A stretch of DNA of 64,000 bases from Hwanghaeella sp964350445 (GCA_964350445.1 CAYGKA010000022.1:4388-68387); one strand, 5' to 3'; positions 52,295-62,648 are shown, counted from the first letter of the stretch. The notes: generated by a model from the letters alone, not told the origin. Numbers and translations are program-made.

Positions 52295-54246
52295 ATGAGC
52301 GCTTTACAGGACGCACAGGATATGGCGACGAAAAAAGGGGCTGACCTGACGGGGACGAGACTGCACCTTGCCTCGCTCAAGAATTGGGGCGAACCGCCCG
52401 AACCGACCGCCGAACACGCGGTGGAAAACGACATCAGCGTCGATTGCGGCTGGGGCCGTCTGTTGTTCGGGCAAACCTTCACCAGCGCCAAAACGCTGGC
52501 CGAAACGATTCAGGAGGAAGGGCCGAACCGCCGCGACGTGGCTTTCTATGTGCGCGAGCCCCATGTGGTGTTAGCCACCGCGCCGCAAGCCTTGTTCCTG
52601 GACCCGTCGCACACGTTCCGCCTGACATTGACCGGCGACATCCCCGGCAGCATCCCCNNNNNNNNNNNNNNNNNNNNNNNNNNNNNNNNNNNNNNNNNNN
52701 NNNNNNNNNNNNNNNNNNNNNNNNNNNNNNNNNNNNNNNNNNNNNNNNNNNNNNNNNCATCCCCGGCAGCATCCCCCGCGACAGCCTCGTCGAAGGGATA
52801 CATATTCGACCGGCGGAACCGGGCGATGAGAAAAAGGTGAACCGGCTCTACCGCGCCTGGTCGATGGTGCCTGTGAGCGAACCCTTCTTCAAACGCGTCA
52901 AGACCGACCCGACGATTCAGGTCCTGGTCGCGGAGGATCGCCCCCGCGGCGGTGGGACCAGTGAGATCGTCGGCGTCGTCATGGGAGTCGACCACAGAAA
53001 GGCGTTCAACGATCCGGATAACGGGTCGAGCCTTTGGGCCCTCGCGGTCGACCCGCAAGCGAAGAATCCGGGCATCGGTCGCGCTTTGGTCACACATCTG
53101 GCCGGTCTCTTCAAAGAGGTCGGACGCAGCTTCATGGACTTGTCCGTGATGCATGACAACAAAGAGGCGATATCTCTTTACCGAAAACTGGGTTTTGAGC
53201 AGATTCCTGTTTACACGATCAAGCGCAAGAACCCGATCAATGAAAAACTATTCGTCGGCCCGATGGAAGAAAGCGGCTTGAATGTCTATGCGCGGATCAT
53301 CGTGAACGAGGCAAAGCGCCGGGGCATCTTCGTCGAAATCGAGGACGCCGAAGCCGGCCTGTTCCGGCTGACTTATGGCGGGCGGTCCGTTGCCTGCCGG
53401 GAAGCGCTGAGCGAATTGACCACCGCCGTTGCGATGAGCCGGTGTGACGACAAGGCCGTCACGCGCCGCCTGCTGATCAAAGCGGGCCTGCGGGCCCCGG
53501 ACCAGATTTCCGTCGACCCCGACGACGGCAATGCAATCCCCTTCCTGGAAGAACATGCCAGGGTCGTCGTGAAGCCGGCGCGCGGGGAACAGGGCCAAGG
53601 CGTTGCGGTCGACCTGACGACCGAGGACGAAGTGCGCCGTGCCATCGCCCAGGCGCGGGCGATGTCGGACCATGTCATCATGGAAGAATTCGTGCCGGGA
53701 CAGGACCTGCGGATCATCGTTATTGATGGTGAAGTGGTCGCAGCCGCCGTAAGGCGACCGCCTGTCATTCGCGGGGACGGCGAGCACACGATCGAGGAAC
53801 TGATCCAAAAGTTAAGCCGGCGCAGAAGCAATGCGACCGACGGGGAAAGCCACATTCCAATGGACGAGGAAACCGAACGCTGTGTTTCCGTTGCCGGGTT
53901 CGCCATGACAGACGTGTTACCCAAAGACGAAACCTTGGCCGTGCGCAAGACCGCGAACCTTCATACTGGCGGCACCATTCATGACGTCACCGACGAATTG
54001 CACGTGTCCCTGCGTTCCGCCGCGGTCGAGGCCGCGCGTGTGTTGGATATCCCGGTGGTCGGCTTCGACTTCATGGTCCGCGACCCGGGCCAACCCGGAT
54101 ACGCGATCATCGAAGCGAACGAACGCCCCGGCCTGGCCAACCACGAGCCGCAGCCCACGGCCGAGAAGTTCATAGACCTGCTGTTTCCGCAAACGCGGTC
54201 GACATCCGCGAAAAGCGGCACCCGGGCTTTCGAGAAGCAAGAATAA
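52295..54246 (+). CDS. ngg: N-acetylglutaminylglutamine synthetase (GNAT + ATP-grasp), interrupted by an assembly gap
   Basis: Makes N-acetylglutaminylglutamine from two glutamines. After a 120-residue N-terminal region comes a GNAT domain (IRPAEPGDEKKVNRLYRAW, NPGIGRALVTHLAG), then a cyanophycin-synthetase-like ATP-grasp (VVKPARGEQGQGVAVDL, VVGFDFMV). A 100-N gap (52658-52757) is flanked by the same 19 bases, and the reading frame changes across it. Merging the two copies removes 119 bases and gives one continuous frame of about 610 codons (GDIPGSIPRDSLVEG). The gene is therefore intact in the cell and broken only in this assembly. Confidence 0.9.
52639..52776. other. Assembly gap flanked by a 19-bp duplicated overlap
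   Basis: CATCCCCGGCAGCATCCCC occurs at 52639-52657 and again at 52758-52776, on both sides of exactly 100 N. This is what results when two contigs that overlap by 19 bases are scaffolded rather than merged. Confidence 0.9.
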
Positions 54247-54266
54247 GCAAAGAAACGGAGATTACC

Positions 54267-55460
54267 GTGACTGAGATTAAACCGCTTACCCCGGAACTGT
54301 TGAAAGCCAGCAAGAAGGGCCGGGACTGGGACCTGGATCATGACTACATGATCGATGTGCTGCACCAGTTGCTGACCACCCCGAGCCCCAGCGGCATGAC
54401 CGATGCTATCGTTAATCTTGTCTGCGGGATGTTCGAAGAACTCGGCATTGAATACGAGCTGACGCGGCGGGGGGCGATTCGCGCCACGCTGCCCGGTGTC
54501 TCCAAGGCGCCCGACAGGGCTATCGTCGCCCATTTGGATACATTAGGCGCCATGGTCAAGAACCTGAAGAGCAACGGGCGGTGCGAGGTTGTGCCCATCG
54601 GCCATTGGTCGGCGCGGTTCGCGGAAGGCGCGCGCGTCACCATCCATTCCGAACTGGGCCAGCATCACGGCACGATCCTGCCGCTGAAGGCGTCCGGTCA
54701 CACGTACAACAAGGAGATCGATACCCAGCCGAGCAATTGGGAAAACCTCGAAATTCGCGTCGACCGGCGGATCCATTCCAAACAGGACCTGATCGACCAC
54801 AGCATCAATATCGGCGATATGGTCGTCATTCACGCCAATCCGGTTTTCACCGATGACGGTTTCGTCTGCTCCCGCCATTTGGACGACAAGGCGGGGGTGG
54901 CGGCCTTGCTGACCGCCGCCAAGGCAATCGTGGAAGGGAAGTTCCGCCTGCCGCTGGAATGCCACATCCTGTTGACGATTTCGGAAGAGGTCGGCGTCGG
55001 CGCGTCGCATGTCCTGCACGGCGATGTCGCGGAGATGGTCTCGATCGACAACGGCACCATCGCGCCCGGCCAGAACACGTCCGAATACGGCGCAACCATC
55101 GCCATGCAGGACATGGCCGGTCCCTTCGACTGGCATCTGACCCGCAAGCTCCTGACACTCGCCAAGGCCTTCCAGGTCGATCACAGCCGGGACGTCTTTA
55201 AATACTACCGGTCCGACGCGGCCGCCGCGCTGGAAGCCGGGAACGACATCCGCACGGCGCTGGTCTGCTTCGCCTGCGACGCCAGCCACGGCTGGGAACG
55301 CACGAACCTGGATTCGCTGGAAGCCGTGGCGGATCTGATGGTCGCTTATATGCGAAGCCCCATCCTGTTCGAACGCGACGAAATGGCGCTTGGTCCGAAA
55401 GAAGATTTCCCGGCCGCGGTCCTGCCCCCGGAATCCGAGGACGCCTACGGCGACGATTGA
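54267..55460 (+). CDS. M42 family peptidase of the osmoprotectant NAGGN system
   Basis: Dinuclear zinc aminopeptidase-like protein of 397 aa. Metal-ligand blocks are visible: VAHLDTLGAMV (first His-x-Asp), RHLDDKAGVAALL (bridging Asp), TISEEVGVGASH (catalytic Glu pair) and FACDASHGWERTN near the C-terminus. This subfamily is found only with the NAGGN genes and probably degrades or edits the dipeptide when osmotic stress ends. It follows the synthetase after 20 bases, so all three genes form one operon. Confidence 0.93.
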   Translation: MTEIKPLTPELLKASKKGRDWDLDHDYMIDVLHQLLTTPSPSGMTDAIVNLVCGMFEELGIEYELTRRGAIRATLPGVSKAPDRAIVAHLDTLGAMVKNLKSNGRCEVVPIGHWSARFAEGARVTIHSELGQHHGTILPLKASGHTYNKEIDTQPSNWENLEIRVDRRIHSKQDLIDHSINIGDMVVIHANPVFTDDGFVCSRHLDDKAGVAALLTAAKAIVEGKFRLPLECHILLTISEEVGVGASHVLHGDVAEMVSIDNGTIAPGQNTSEYGATIAMQDMAGPFDWHLTRKLLTLAKAFQVDHSRDVFKYYRSDAAAALEAGNDIRTALVCFACDASHGWERTNLDSLEAVADLMVAYMRSPILFERDEMALGPKEDFPAAVLPPESEDAYGDD

Positions 55461-55562
55461 ACCGCGAAACCCGGCTCTGGCGGCTCTGGTGACGGGGACG
55501 ACACGGTACTTGTCCGTAATGCAGCTTGATGACCGGCGAATTGCCGATAGGCTCGCTGCGCT

Positions 55563-56753
55563 ATGTCGGTATTCAAAGATCTATCTCCGCAGTTGATATC
55601 CAACGCGTTCGTGGCCTTTCTGTTCGCCGCGAGCGGACCGGTTGCGATCATCCTGTCGGTCGGCGCCAACGGACGGCTGAGTTCCCAGGAACTCGCGTCC
55701 TGGATTTTCGGCGTCTTCATCGTCAACGGCCTGCTCAGCCTCTATTTCTGCCTGAAATACCGGCAGCCTCTGGCGTTTTTCTGGACCATCCCCGGCACGG
55801 TGCTGATCGGCCCGGCCCTGGACCATCTGACCTTCCCGGAGGTCGTGGGCGCCTTCCTGGCCACCGGTTTGCTGATGGCCGTCCTGGGCATGTCGGGCGT
55901 CGTCGGCCGGTTGATGAAAGCCGCTCCGATGCCGATCGTCATGGGCATGGTCGCCGGCGTTTTCATGCAGTTCGGCTTGAATTGGATCGGCGCCCTGCGG
56001 GATGACGCGGCCATCGCCATCCCCATGACCGTTGCCTTCCTGGCACTTTCCGCCCTGCCGCGCCTGGCCAAGGCGATGCCGCCCTTGATCGGCGCCTTGA
56101 TCATCGGGATCGCCGCTTGGGGCATCGTTCACGGATTCAATGTCGATCTGGGTGACAGTGTCTCGCAGGTCGGCCTGCCGTTGATCCAAACGCCGGTATT
56201 CAGCCTGCAGGCGATGATCGAACTTGTCGTGCCCCTGGCGATCACCGTGTTGGTCGTTCAGAACGGCCAGGGGGTTGCGGTCCTAAAGGCGGCGGGCCAT
56301 GAACCCCCGGTCAACGCGGTCGCCGTCGCCTGCGGCGTTGGCTCGATGATCGCCGGTATGGTCGGCGCCGCATCCTCCTGCCTGACCGGCCCGGTCAACG
56401 CGATCATCTCGGCCGACGGCCCCAAGGAAAAACACTATGCGGCCGGGGTCGTCGTCGGCCTGCTCGCCATTCCCTTCGGCCTGATGGCGCCGGTTTTCAC
56501 CAAGGTCATGCTGGCCGCGCCAGCCGCCTTCATCACCAGCCTGGCGGGTCTTGCCATGTTGCGGGTATTGCAGATGGCTTTCATGACCGCGTTTCAGGGA
56601 CGGTTCATCTTCGGGGCGCTGATCACGTTCCTCGTGACCGTCTCCGACTTGACGATCTTCAACATCGGGGCCGCCTTCTGGGGCCTCGTCTTCGGCGTCA
56701 TCGCGTCCTGGCTGTTGGAACGGGACGACTTCAAGACCTTGGCCGAAAGCTAG
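55563..56753 (+). CDS. BenE family benzoate-type transporter
   Basis: Inner-membrane carrier of 396 aa with about 12 helices. The family features are FFWTIPGTVLIGPA near the start, PLIGALIIG and the long GPVNAIISADG loop. BenE proteins import benzoate by proton symport. An aromatic-acid role would suit the feruloyl-CoA cluster 6 kb upstream, but the NAGGN operon lies between and the gene has its own start region, so the link is weak. Convergent with hemY. Confidence 0.88.
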   Translation: MSVFKDLSPQLISNAFVAFLFAASGPVAIILSVGANGRLSSQELASWIFGVFIVNGLLSLYFCLKYRQPLAFFWTIPGTVLIGPALDHLTFPEVVGAFLATGLLMAVLGMSGVVGRLMKAAPMPIVMGMVAGVFMQFGLNWIGALRDDAAIAIPMTVAFLALSALPRLAKAMPPLIGALIIGIAAWGIVHGFNVDLGDSVSQVGLPLIQTPVFSLQAMIELVVPLAITVLVVQNGQGVAVLKAAGHEPPVNAVAVACGVGSMIAGMVGAASSCLTGPVNAIISADGPKEKHYAAGVVVGLLAIPFGLMAPVFTKVMLAAPAAFITSLAGLAMLRVLQMAFMTAFQGRFIFGALITFLVTVSDLTIFNIGAAFWGLVFGVIASWLLERDDFKTLAES

Positions 56754-56829
56754 ACCAAGCAATTCCACGGTTCACCGCGGCTTTTTCGATCGCGGTTCGA
56801 CGTCTCCGTGGATGGGGCGCCACGGCGGC

Positions 56830-58032
56830 TCATTCGGCGGCGGCGGCTTCCTCGCCGGTGGCCAGGGCAAGCCAGTTACGGGCCTTCTCTAGATCGCCGT
56901 GCTCCGACTCCTCCAACTCCGCCATCAACCGGCAAACACGCGGCTCAGGCACCTTCTTTTGCTTGGCGACGATATCCAGGTGATTGCGTGCCTCGCCCCA
57001 AAGCCCCGCCCGCAACGCCGCTTCGGCGAGTGCGATATGACTTTCCTTATGATTGGGGTTGAGACTGAGCAGATGCTCGAAGCGCTTGACCTGCTCCAGC
57101 GGGCTCGCCCCTTCCGGCGCGATGTCGCGATAGGCGCGGCTGATCGACGGGTCCGGCTTGTTGCGCCAGGCGTCCTCCAGCACACGGGCCGCCTTGCTGT
57201 CCTTGCCGCGCAAGGCAAGCAGACGGGCCGAGAGCGTGACGCCCTCCGGCAAGTCGCCGGCCAGCTTGTTGGCCTGGCCGGAAAGTTTCAGTGCCTGTTC
57301 GAAATCCCCCGCCGTGCGCCGTTCCTGCGCCTTTTCGATCAAAAGCTTGGCCTTTGTGCGTTTGCCTTCCCCTTCCGGCAGGGCCTTGTGACGGATCGCC
57401 TGTTCCACGGTCTTTAGGGCCGCGTCCACATCGCCGCTTTCGCGCTGCAGGTCCAGCAAGTGCCGCGCCGCCCAACCGGTGGCCGGGCGCAGATTGAAGG
57501 CCTTCTCCGCCAATTGGCGCGCCTTGGCGGTGTCGCCGTCGCTGATCGCCTGCATCAACAGGCCGCGCGTTCCCAGGAAGGCCATGTCCCGGTCTTCCAG
57601 CATTTCTTCGAAATACTTGGTTGCCGCCTTGGAATCGCCTTCCAGTTGAGCCGCTTGTGCGGTGAGCAACCGCGTCAACGGCGGATCATGCAGCAGGGAT
57701 TCCGCCTTTCGCGCCAATCGCCGCGCTTCTTGCGGATCGCCGGCGGCAACCGCCACGAGGCCCTGGGTCAAGGTTTTGTAGCCGCGCTCCCGGCGGGCGG
57801 CGCGGCGGTTTTCCATGAAACGACCGGGCGCACCCAGCAGGCCGCCTGACATCCGCGCGAAGAGAATCGCGAGGATTACGAAAACGAGCATGCCCAGCGC
57901 GAACAGGCTGGCGGAGATATCGACATGCCAGCCCTGCCAATCCAGGCTGATTCGCCCCGGATATTTGGCAAGATAAAGCGCGGCCGCGACGATCAGCCCG
58001 ATTTTGATGAAAAGTAATATCGCCCGAACCAT
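56830..58032 (-). CDS. hemY: HemY-type TPR membrane protein
   Basis: A 400-aa protein with two N-terminal membrane helices (about residues 3-22 and 42-62) forming the HemY_N domain, followed by about 300 residues of TPR-like helices (QEARRLARKAESLL, AKARQLAEKAFNLRP, EQALKLSGQANKLA). It is not an enzyme of known activity but is conserved next to hemC and hemD in Proteobacteria. The ATG at 58032 is used because the first helix begins there; the open frame reaches 58173, across the end of the upstream gene. Confidence 0.92.
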   Translation of the reverse strand: MVRAILLFIKIGLIVAAALYLAKYPGRISLDWQGWHVDISASLFALGMLVFVILAILFARMSGGLLGAPGRFMENRRAARRERGYKTLTQGLVAVAAGDPQEARRLARKAESLLHDPPLTRLLTAQAAQLEGDSKAATKYFEEMLEDRDMAFLGTRGLLMQAISDGDTAKARQLAEKAFNLRPATGWAARHLLDLQRESGDVDAALKTVEQAIRHKALPEGEGKRTKAKLLIEKAQERRTAGDFEQALKLSGQANKLAGDLPEGVTLSARLLALRGKDSKAARVLEDAWRNKPDPSISRAYRDIAPEGASPLEQVKRFEHLLSLNPNHKESHIALAEAALRAGLWGEARNHLDIVAKQKKVPEPRVCRLMAELEESEHGDLEKARNWLALATGEEAAAAE

Positions 58033-58070
58033 ATGCCTATCCCGTCTCCAGCCGGAGTATCCCGGATTCC

Positions 58071-60485
58071 TCAGCCGCCCGTCGCCGCCATGCGCAGCCG
58101 CGCCAACGCGGCGCCGCGCAACGCCATCAAGGCCTCGCTTGCCGTAATCCGCTGTTTGGCTTGCGTCACCCATCCGGCAATGGCCGGGTCTTCGCCGGCC
58201 AACGGCTCGACCGCCGCAACCGCGCCGGCCAGATCGCCTTGCTCCAAGGCGGCTTCCGCGCGCGACACCGCGGGCGCGGATTCGGATGAATCCGTCCGGC
58301 GGATGCTGATCAAACCGCGCATTTCCGCGAGGGTTTCATCGACCCAGCCTTCCGCCCCGGCGACCCGTTCCGCACGGTCGACGGCCGGCGCCACATCGTC
58401 GAAAGCGTCAATGATATCGGCACGGCTGGCAATGATCGCATCCTTCAGCGGCGCGAGGGACGCAACGGCCTTCTGCACCGCGTCGTCATCCGGCGCCAAG
58501 GCCGCGATATCCTGCAGCGTGCCGCCGAAAGGCTCGGACGCCGCCATCAGGCTGTCCAATTGACCCACCGTGAGGACGAGAGCCGCCTCGCTGCCGCTCG
58601 GCCCGCCATAGTTGGATTCGATTTGGGCAAGACGGCGTTCGACCGCGGCAACCCGGTCCGTCACCGTTTCGATACCGCTGCGGATCGCATCGAACTGATC
58701 GGCGAAGGTCGACAACTCGGCCCGGAACGCGTCCAGCGAGTCGTCGGCCCGCGTATCCATGGCGTTAACGCGCGACCGCAAGGCGTCGACCGCCGCGTTC
58801 AGCGGCGAAAGGTCCACCTGATCGGCCGACGTTGCCGGCGCCGTGGCCATTGCGTCTTCCAAAGCCGCCAAACGGTCGGAAAGCGGGGCCAACGCGCCCT
58901 CTATATCGACCGGTTCACCCGCGGCAACCGTTTCGGCCACCGGGCGATTTTCCAACGCACCGACGCGGCCCTTCAAGGCGTCGACGGTTTGCGCCAAGAC
59001 CGGGTCCGGCGGCGCCGGCGTCTGTGCCGGGGGCGGTCCAAAAAACTGGCTCAAATGCGCGTTCAGGGAAGATTCCACACTCGGACGCCAATAGCTCTGC
59101 GTCGCCACGCCGGCTGCCGATCCCAGCGCGACGATCAGCGCAATCCAGGCGAGCCCGCTGGGCCGCCGCGGCGGGGCCGCCACCGCAACCGGCGGCGGGG
59201 TCGGCGCTTCCTGCTCTTTCACGTTGCTTGCTGCGCCGCCATCCGCTTTCTCTTCAGCCTTCTTCCCGGCTTCTTTCGTCTCGGCCATTTCGGATTCAGC
59301 CTTTTCTGCCGTCACCGGCGTTTCGTCCGCCGCTTTTCCGTCCGCCCCATCAGACCCGTCGGGCTGCATCGATACCTGCCCGGTGCCGCTTCGGGAGTCG
59401 CTGTCGGATTCCAGGGACACGCCCTCGCGCTCGGCAACGGCGCGAATTTCGTCCCAGCGGTTCTCGGGAACGTGGTTGCGGGCTTTCCATCCTTGGATCG
59501 TGCTGGGCGTAACGCCGAGCTTCTGCGCCATGGGGCGAATGCCGCCGAACCGTTCGATGACGGTTTCCGCGTTCGGCATCGTTTCGACCGGCGTTGCGTC
59601 TGTCGTATCGTTCATGGTCTCTCCCGGCAGCGGCGTAACGGTATCTGGCCCTTCACGATCGAATCGGCCAATCGCCGCTTCTTGGGCCGTGGTATCCGGC
59701 TTGTCGGCTGTTTGCGTAACCCCAGTGTGCAGCGCTTGACGTACAGCTTGCAACAGAGAACCCCGGTCCGGCGCGTCCGCGATGACGATTTCACGCCAAT
59801 CGAGTGTCTTTGCGACCTCAGCGACGTTGGCACTGAGGCATAGGGCACTGAGGGCCGGTGCGGCATCCCGTCGCCCCGCCTTGGCCAACAGGTCGCAGAC
59901 GATCCGCGCCGTTCGCGGCGAGAACAAGACGACCGCATCAACCGCGCCCGCGTCCAAGGCCTCAGCGACATTGCCCGGCAGATTCTCCGCCGGTTCGGCG
60001 TCGTACAAAACCCGTCGATCGACGGCAAATCCGCCTTCTTCGAGCAGGCCTGCCAAGTCGCCGGCCCGTTCGCTGGCCGCCACATGCAACAGAGTGCCGT
60101 CCTCGGGTTTCCGATGCCATATGATGTAATCGGCGAGTTTGTCGACATCGCCACCGGCCACATGGACGTCGCCGAAGCCCGCCGTACGTGCTTCCGCAGC
60201 GGTATTCTCCCCTACCGCATACACGGTCAGATTCCGGCGCGCGTTCTGTTTCGCGAAGGCGCGTACGCCATTTGCGGAAGTGAACAGCATGGCCCCGACG
60301 CCATCCAGGGGTACGTCCGCGTCCCGGATGGAAATAGTGAGTACCGGTGCAATCAGGGACTGAATGCCGTACGTCTCAAGCTCAGACGCCAGCGCCTGTG
60401 CGTCTTCCCACGGGCGCGGGATCCAAACGGTCGGTGCCGGTGTTTCCGGCTGGACGATGGGTCCGTCAGGGTCTGTTGCGGTCAT
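58071..60485 (-). CDS. hemD: HemD fused to an HTH- and mitofilin-like membrane protein
   Basis: One 804-codon frame joins two normally separate genes. Residues about 15-250 are uroporphyrinogen-III synthase (WIPRPWEDAQALA, LFTSANGVRAF, VLFSPRTARIV). From residue 291 comes a helix-turn-helix segment (about 308-350, FGGIRPMAQKLGVTPSTIQG), an acidic linker, one membrane helix (444-463) and a coiled-coil mitofilin/COG4223-like region to the end. No stop codon separates them. GGGAGAG stands just before ATG 59615 (residue 291), so the second half could also be made alone. The start overlaps hemC by ATGA. Confidence 0.85.
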   Translation of the reverse strand: MTATDPDGPIVQPETPAPTVWIPRPWEDAQALASELETYGIQSLIAPVLTISIRDADVPLDGVGAMLFTSANGVRAFAKQNARRNLTVYAVGENTAAEARTAGFGDVHVAGGDVDKLADYIIWHRKPEDGTLLHVAASERAGDLAGLLEEGGFAVDRRVLYDAEPAENLPGNVAEALDAGAVDAVVLFSPRTARIVCDLLAKAGRRDAAPALSALCLSANVAEVAKTLDWREIVIADAPDRGSLLQAVRQALHTGVTQTADKPDTTAQEAAIGRFDREGPDTVTPLPGETMNDTTDATPVETMPNAETVIERFGGIRPMAQKLGVTPSTIQGWKARNHVPENRWDEIRAVAEREGVSLESDSDSRSGTGQVSMQPDGSDGADGKAADETPVTAEKAESEMAETKEAGKKAEEKADGGAASNVKEQEAPTPPPVAVAAPPRRPSGLAWIALIVALGSAAGVATQSYWRPSVESSLNAHLSQFFGPPPAQTPAPPDPVLAQTVDALKGRVGALENRPVAETVAAGEPVDIEGALAPLSDRLAALEDAMATAPATSADQVDLSPLNAAVDALRSRVNAMDTRADDSLDAFRAELSTFADQFDAIRSGIETVTDRVAAVERRLAQIESNYGGPSGSEAALVLTVGQLDSLMAASEPFGGTLQDIAALAPDDDAVQKAVASLAPLKDAIIASRADIIDAFDDVAPAVDRAERVAGAEGWVDETLAEMRGLISIRRTDSSESAPAVSRAEAALEQGDLAGAVAAVEPLAGEDPAIAGWVTQAKQRITASEALMALRGAALARLRMAATGG

Positions 60486-61423
60486 GGCCGGTAGCTGTCG
60501 TCCATATCCACGGCCAGGAATTTCCCGGCATCGGTCGCCACGGCGACAGCGTCGGCGATAGAGCCCGTCCGCTCGACACTCATCAAGCCGGACCCGTCGG
60601 GCCGTGCAACCAGGCCGCGGAAACGGACCGTGCCGCCCACGGCTTCCGCCAAGCCCCCGATCGGCGTGCGGCAGGATCCGTCTAGCTCGGCCAAAAAGGC
60701 GCGCTCCGCCGTCACCCGCCAAGCGGTTTCCGGATCATTCAGCGGCGCCAGCAATTCCATAATATCGTCCGCATTCGACCGGGTCGTGATGCCGATCGCA
60801 CCTTGCGCCACCGCGGGAAGGAGTTCCTCCGGCTCAAGCGCGGTCTCGGCGATGTCTTCCATGCTGAGGCGGTTGAGCCCGGCCATGGCCAGCAACGTGG
60901 CATCGGCTTCGCCGGACGCCAGCTTGCGCAGACGTGTCTGCACATTGCCGCGAAAAGGCACGACTTTTAGGTCCGGCCGCTTCGCCAGGATCTGCGCCTG
61001 CCGCCGCAGCGACGACGTGCCGACGACAGCGCCTTGCGGCAAGTCCGCCAAACAGTTCGCCGTCGGGCAAATCAGCGCGTCCCGGACGTCTTCACGGGGC
61101 AGGAAGGCCGCCAGGGCGATCCCGTCCGGCAGCCAAGTTTCCAGGTCCTTCATCGAATGGACGCCGATATCGACGCGATTTTCCAATTGGGCCGCGTCCA
61201 ACTCCTTGCTGAAAAGGCCCTTGCCGCCGATCTCTGAAAGCGGGCGGTCCTGGACCTTGTCGCCGGTCGTCTTGATCTCGATGATCTCGACTGCCAGGCC
61301 GGGATGGGCGGCCAACAACCGGTCCCTGGCTTCATAGGCTTGCGCCAGGGCGAGCGGCGAGCCGCGCGTCCCGATTCGAAGGGGTCCGGTGAATGACTGG
61401 CGGGGAGACGATGATGATTGCAT
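60482..61423 (-). CDS. hemC: Hydroxymethylbilane synthase
   Basis: Porphobilinogen deaminase of 313 aa that polymerises four porphobilinogens to hydroxymethylbilane. The N-terminus RIGTRGSPLALAQA is diagnostic. Cys251 in DGSCRTPIGG carries the dipyrromethane cofactor, and KDLETWLPDG and the SLRRQAQ substrate-binding block are present. It overlaps hemD by 4 bases (ATGA), so the product passes to the next enzyme from a coupled transcript. Divergent from tsaD. Confidence 0.97.
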   Translation of the reverse strand: MQSSSSPRQSFTGPLRIGTRGSPLALAQAYEARDRLLAAHPGLAVEIIEIKTTGDKVQDRPLSEIGGKGLFSKELDAAQLENRVDIGVHSMKDLETWLPDGIALAAFLPREDVRDALICPTANCLADLPQGAVVGTSSLRRQAQILAKRPDLKVVPFRGNVQTRLRKLASGEADATLLAMAGLNRLSMEDIAETALEPEELLPAVAQGAIGITTRSNADDIMELLAPLNDPETAWRVTAERAFLAELDGSCRTPIGGLAEAVGGTVRFRGLVARPDGSGLMSVERTGSIADAVAVATDAGKFLAVDMDDSYRP

Positions 61424-61547
61424 GGCCGAACCTGTAGCCTATTGGGTCGGGTTGCGCTACACCCCGCATGCAGAAACTGGGCACAAATTGGGGGGACGTC
61501 GCGGCGCATATCGGCGCGCGATTTCCCGAAAGTCTTGAAGGTCGTTC

Positions 61548-62648
61548 ATGCTGGTATTGGGGCTGGAAACCTCCTGCGATGAAACCTCCGCGGCGATCGT
61601 GCGCGACGACGGCACCATTTTGAGCAATGTGGTCCTGTCGCAGCTTGAGGAACACCGCCCCTACGGTGGCGTGGTGCCGGAAATCGCCGCCCGCAGCCAC
61701 CTCGATCACTTGGACGGGGTGGTGCGGCAGGCCTTCAAGGAAGCTGGGGTGGGTTTTGGCGACTTGGACGGCATCGCCGCGACCGGGGGCCCCGGGCTGA
61801 TCGGCGGCGTGATGGTCGGCGTCACCGCCGGCAAGACCATGGCCCTGGCCCGCAATCTGGATTTCGTCGCCGTGAACCACCTGGAGGCCCACGCCCTGAC
61901 GGTGAGGCTGAGCGCAGCCGTCGCCTTTCCCTATCTGCTGCTGCTCGTCTCCGGCGGCCATTGTCAGTTGCTGGCCGTCCGCGGGGTGGGCGATTACCGG
62001 CTCTACGGTTCGACCATGGACGACGCGTTGGGCGAGGCTTTCGACAAGACCGCGAAGCTGCTCGGCCTGGGTTATCCCGGCGGTCCCGCCTTGGAAAAAG
62101 CGGCCGCCAGCGGCGATGCGGCGCGCTTTGACCTGCCGCGGCCGATGGTCGGACGGCCGGGCTGCGACTTTTCCTTCGCCGGATTGAAGACGGCGGTGCG
62201 GCAAACACTCGACCGTTTGACGCAGGTGGATGAGCAGGACATCGCCGATATCGCCGCCGCCTTTCACGAATCCGCCGCCGCCGTCCTGCGTGACCGTTGC
62301 CGCCGCGCGGTGGACCGGTTTCGCGATGAGGAGGGCGTCGAAGGGGTCGTGACCCTGGTGGTCGCCGGCGGGGTTGCCGCCAACAAGCGGCTTCGGGCCG
62401 AATTGACCGACCTTGCCGAAACGCGGGATTTGCAGTTCGTCGCCCCACCCATCGCCCTGTGTACCGACAACGCCGCCATGGTCGCCTGGGCCGGGATCGA
62501 ACATCTGCGCCTCGGCCACAAGGATGGGCTGGACTTCGCCCCCCGGCCGCGCTGGCCGCTCGACCCCGACGCCAAGACCCGCAAGGGGAAGCTTGCAGCC
62601 CTGCCCCAGCACGGCGTCCCCAAGGCCGAACAGGGGAAAACGCCATGA
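61548..62648 (+). CDS. tsaD: tRNA N6-threonylcarbamoyladenosine transferase subunit TsaD
   Basis: Transfers the threonylcarbamoyl group from TC-AMP to A37 of tRNAs that read ANN codons, acting with TsaB and TsaE. ASKHA-fold protein of 366 aa with metal ligands His111 and His115 in NHLEAHA, the phosphate loop VAGGVAANKRL, and the substrate segment GSTMDDALGEAFDK. The C-terminus is slightly longer than usual (basic tail after residue 340). Overlaps gpsA by ATGA, a common alphaproteobacterial pair. Confidence 0.96.
   Translation: MLVLGLETSCDETSAAIVRDDGTILSNVVLSQLEEHRPYGGVVPEIAARSHLDHLDGVVRQAFKEAGVGFGDLDGIAATGGPGLIGGVMVGVTAGKTMALARNLDFVAVNHLEAHALTVRLSAAVAFPYLLLLVSGGHCQLLAVRGVGDYRLYGSTMDDALGEAFDKTAKLLGLGYPGGPALEKAAASGDAARFDLPRPMVGRPGCDFSFAGLKTAVRQTLDRLTQVDEQDIADIAAAFHESAAAVLRDRCRRAVDRFRDEEGVEGVVTLVVAGGVAANKRLRAELTDLAETRDLQFVAPPIALCTDNAAMVAWAGIEHLRLGHKDGLDFAPRPRWPLDPDAKTRKGKLAALPQHGVPKAEQGKTP

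Noticed and set aside
52295..54246. Frameshift or pseudogene in the NAGGN synthetase
   Set aside because: The frame change coincides with the N gap and disappears when the 19-bp duplicated overlap is merged.
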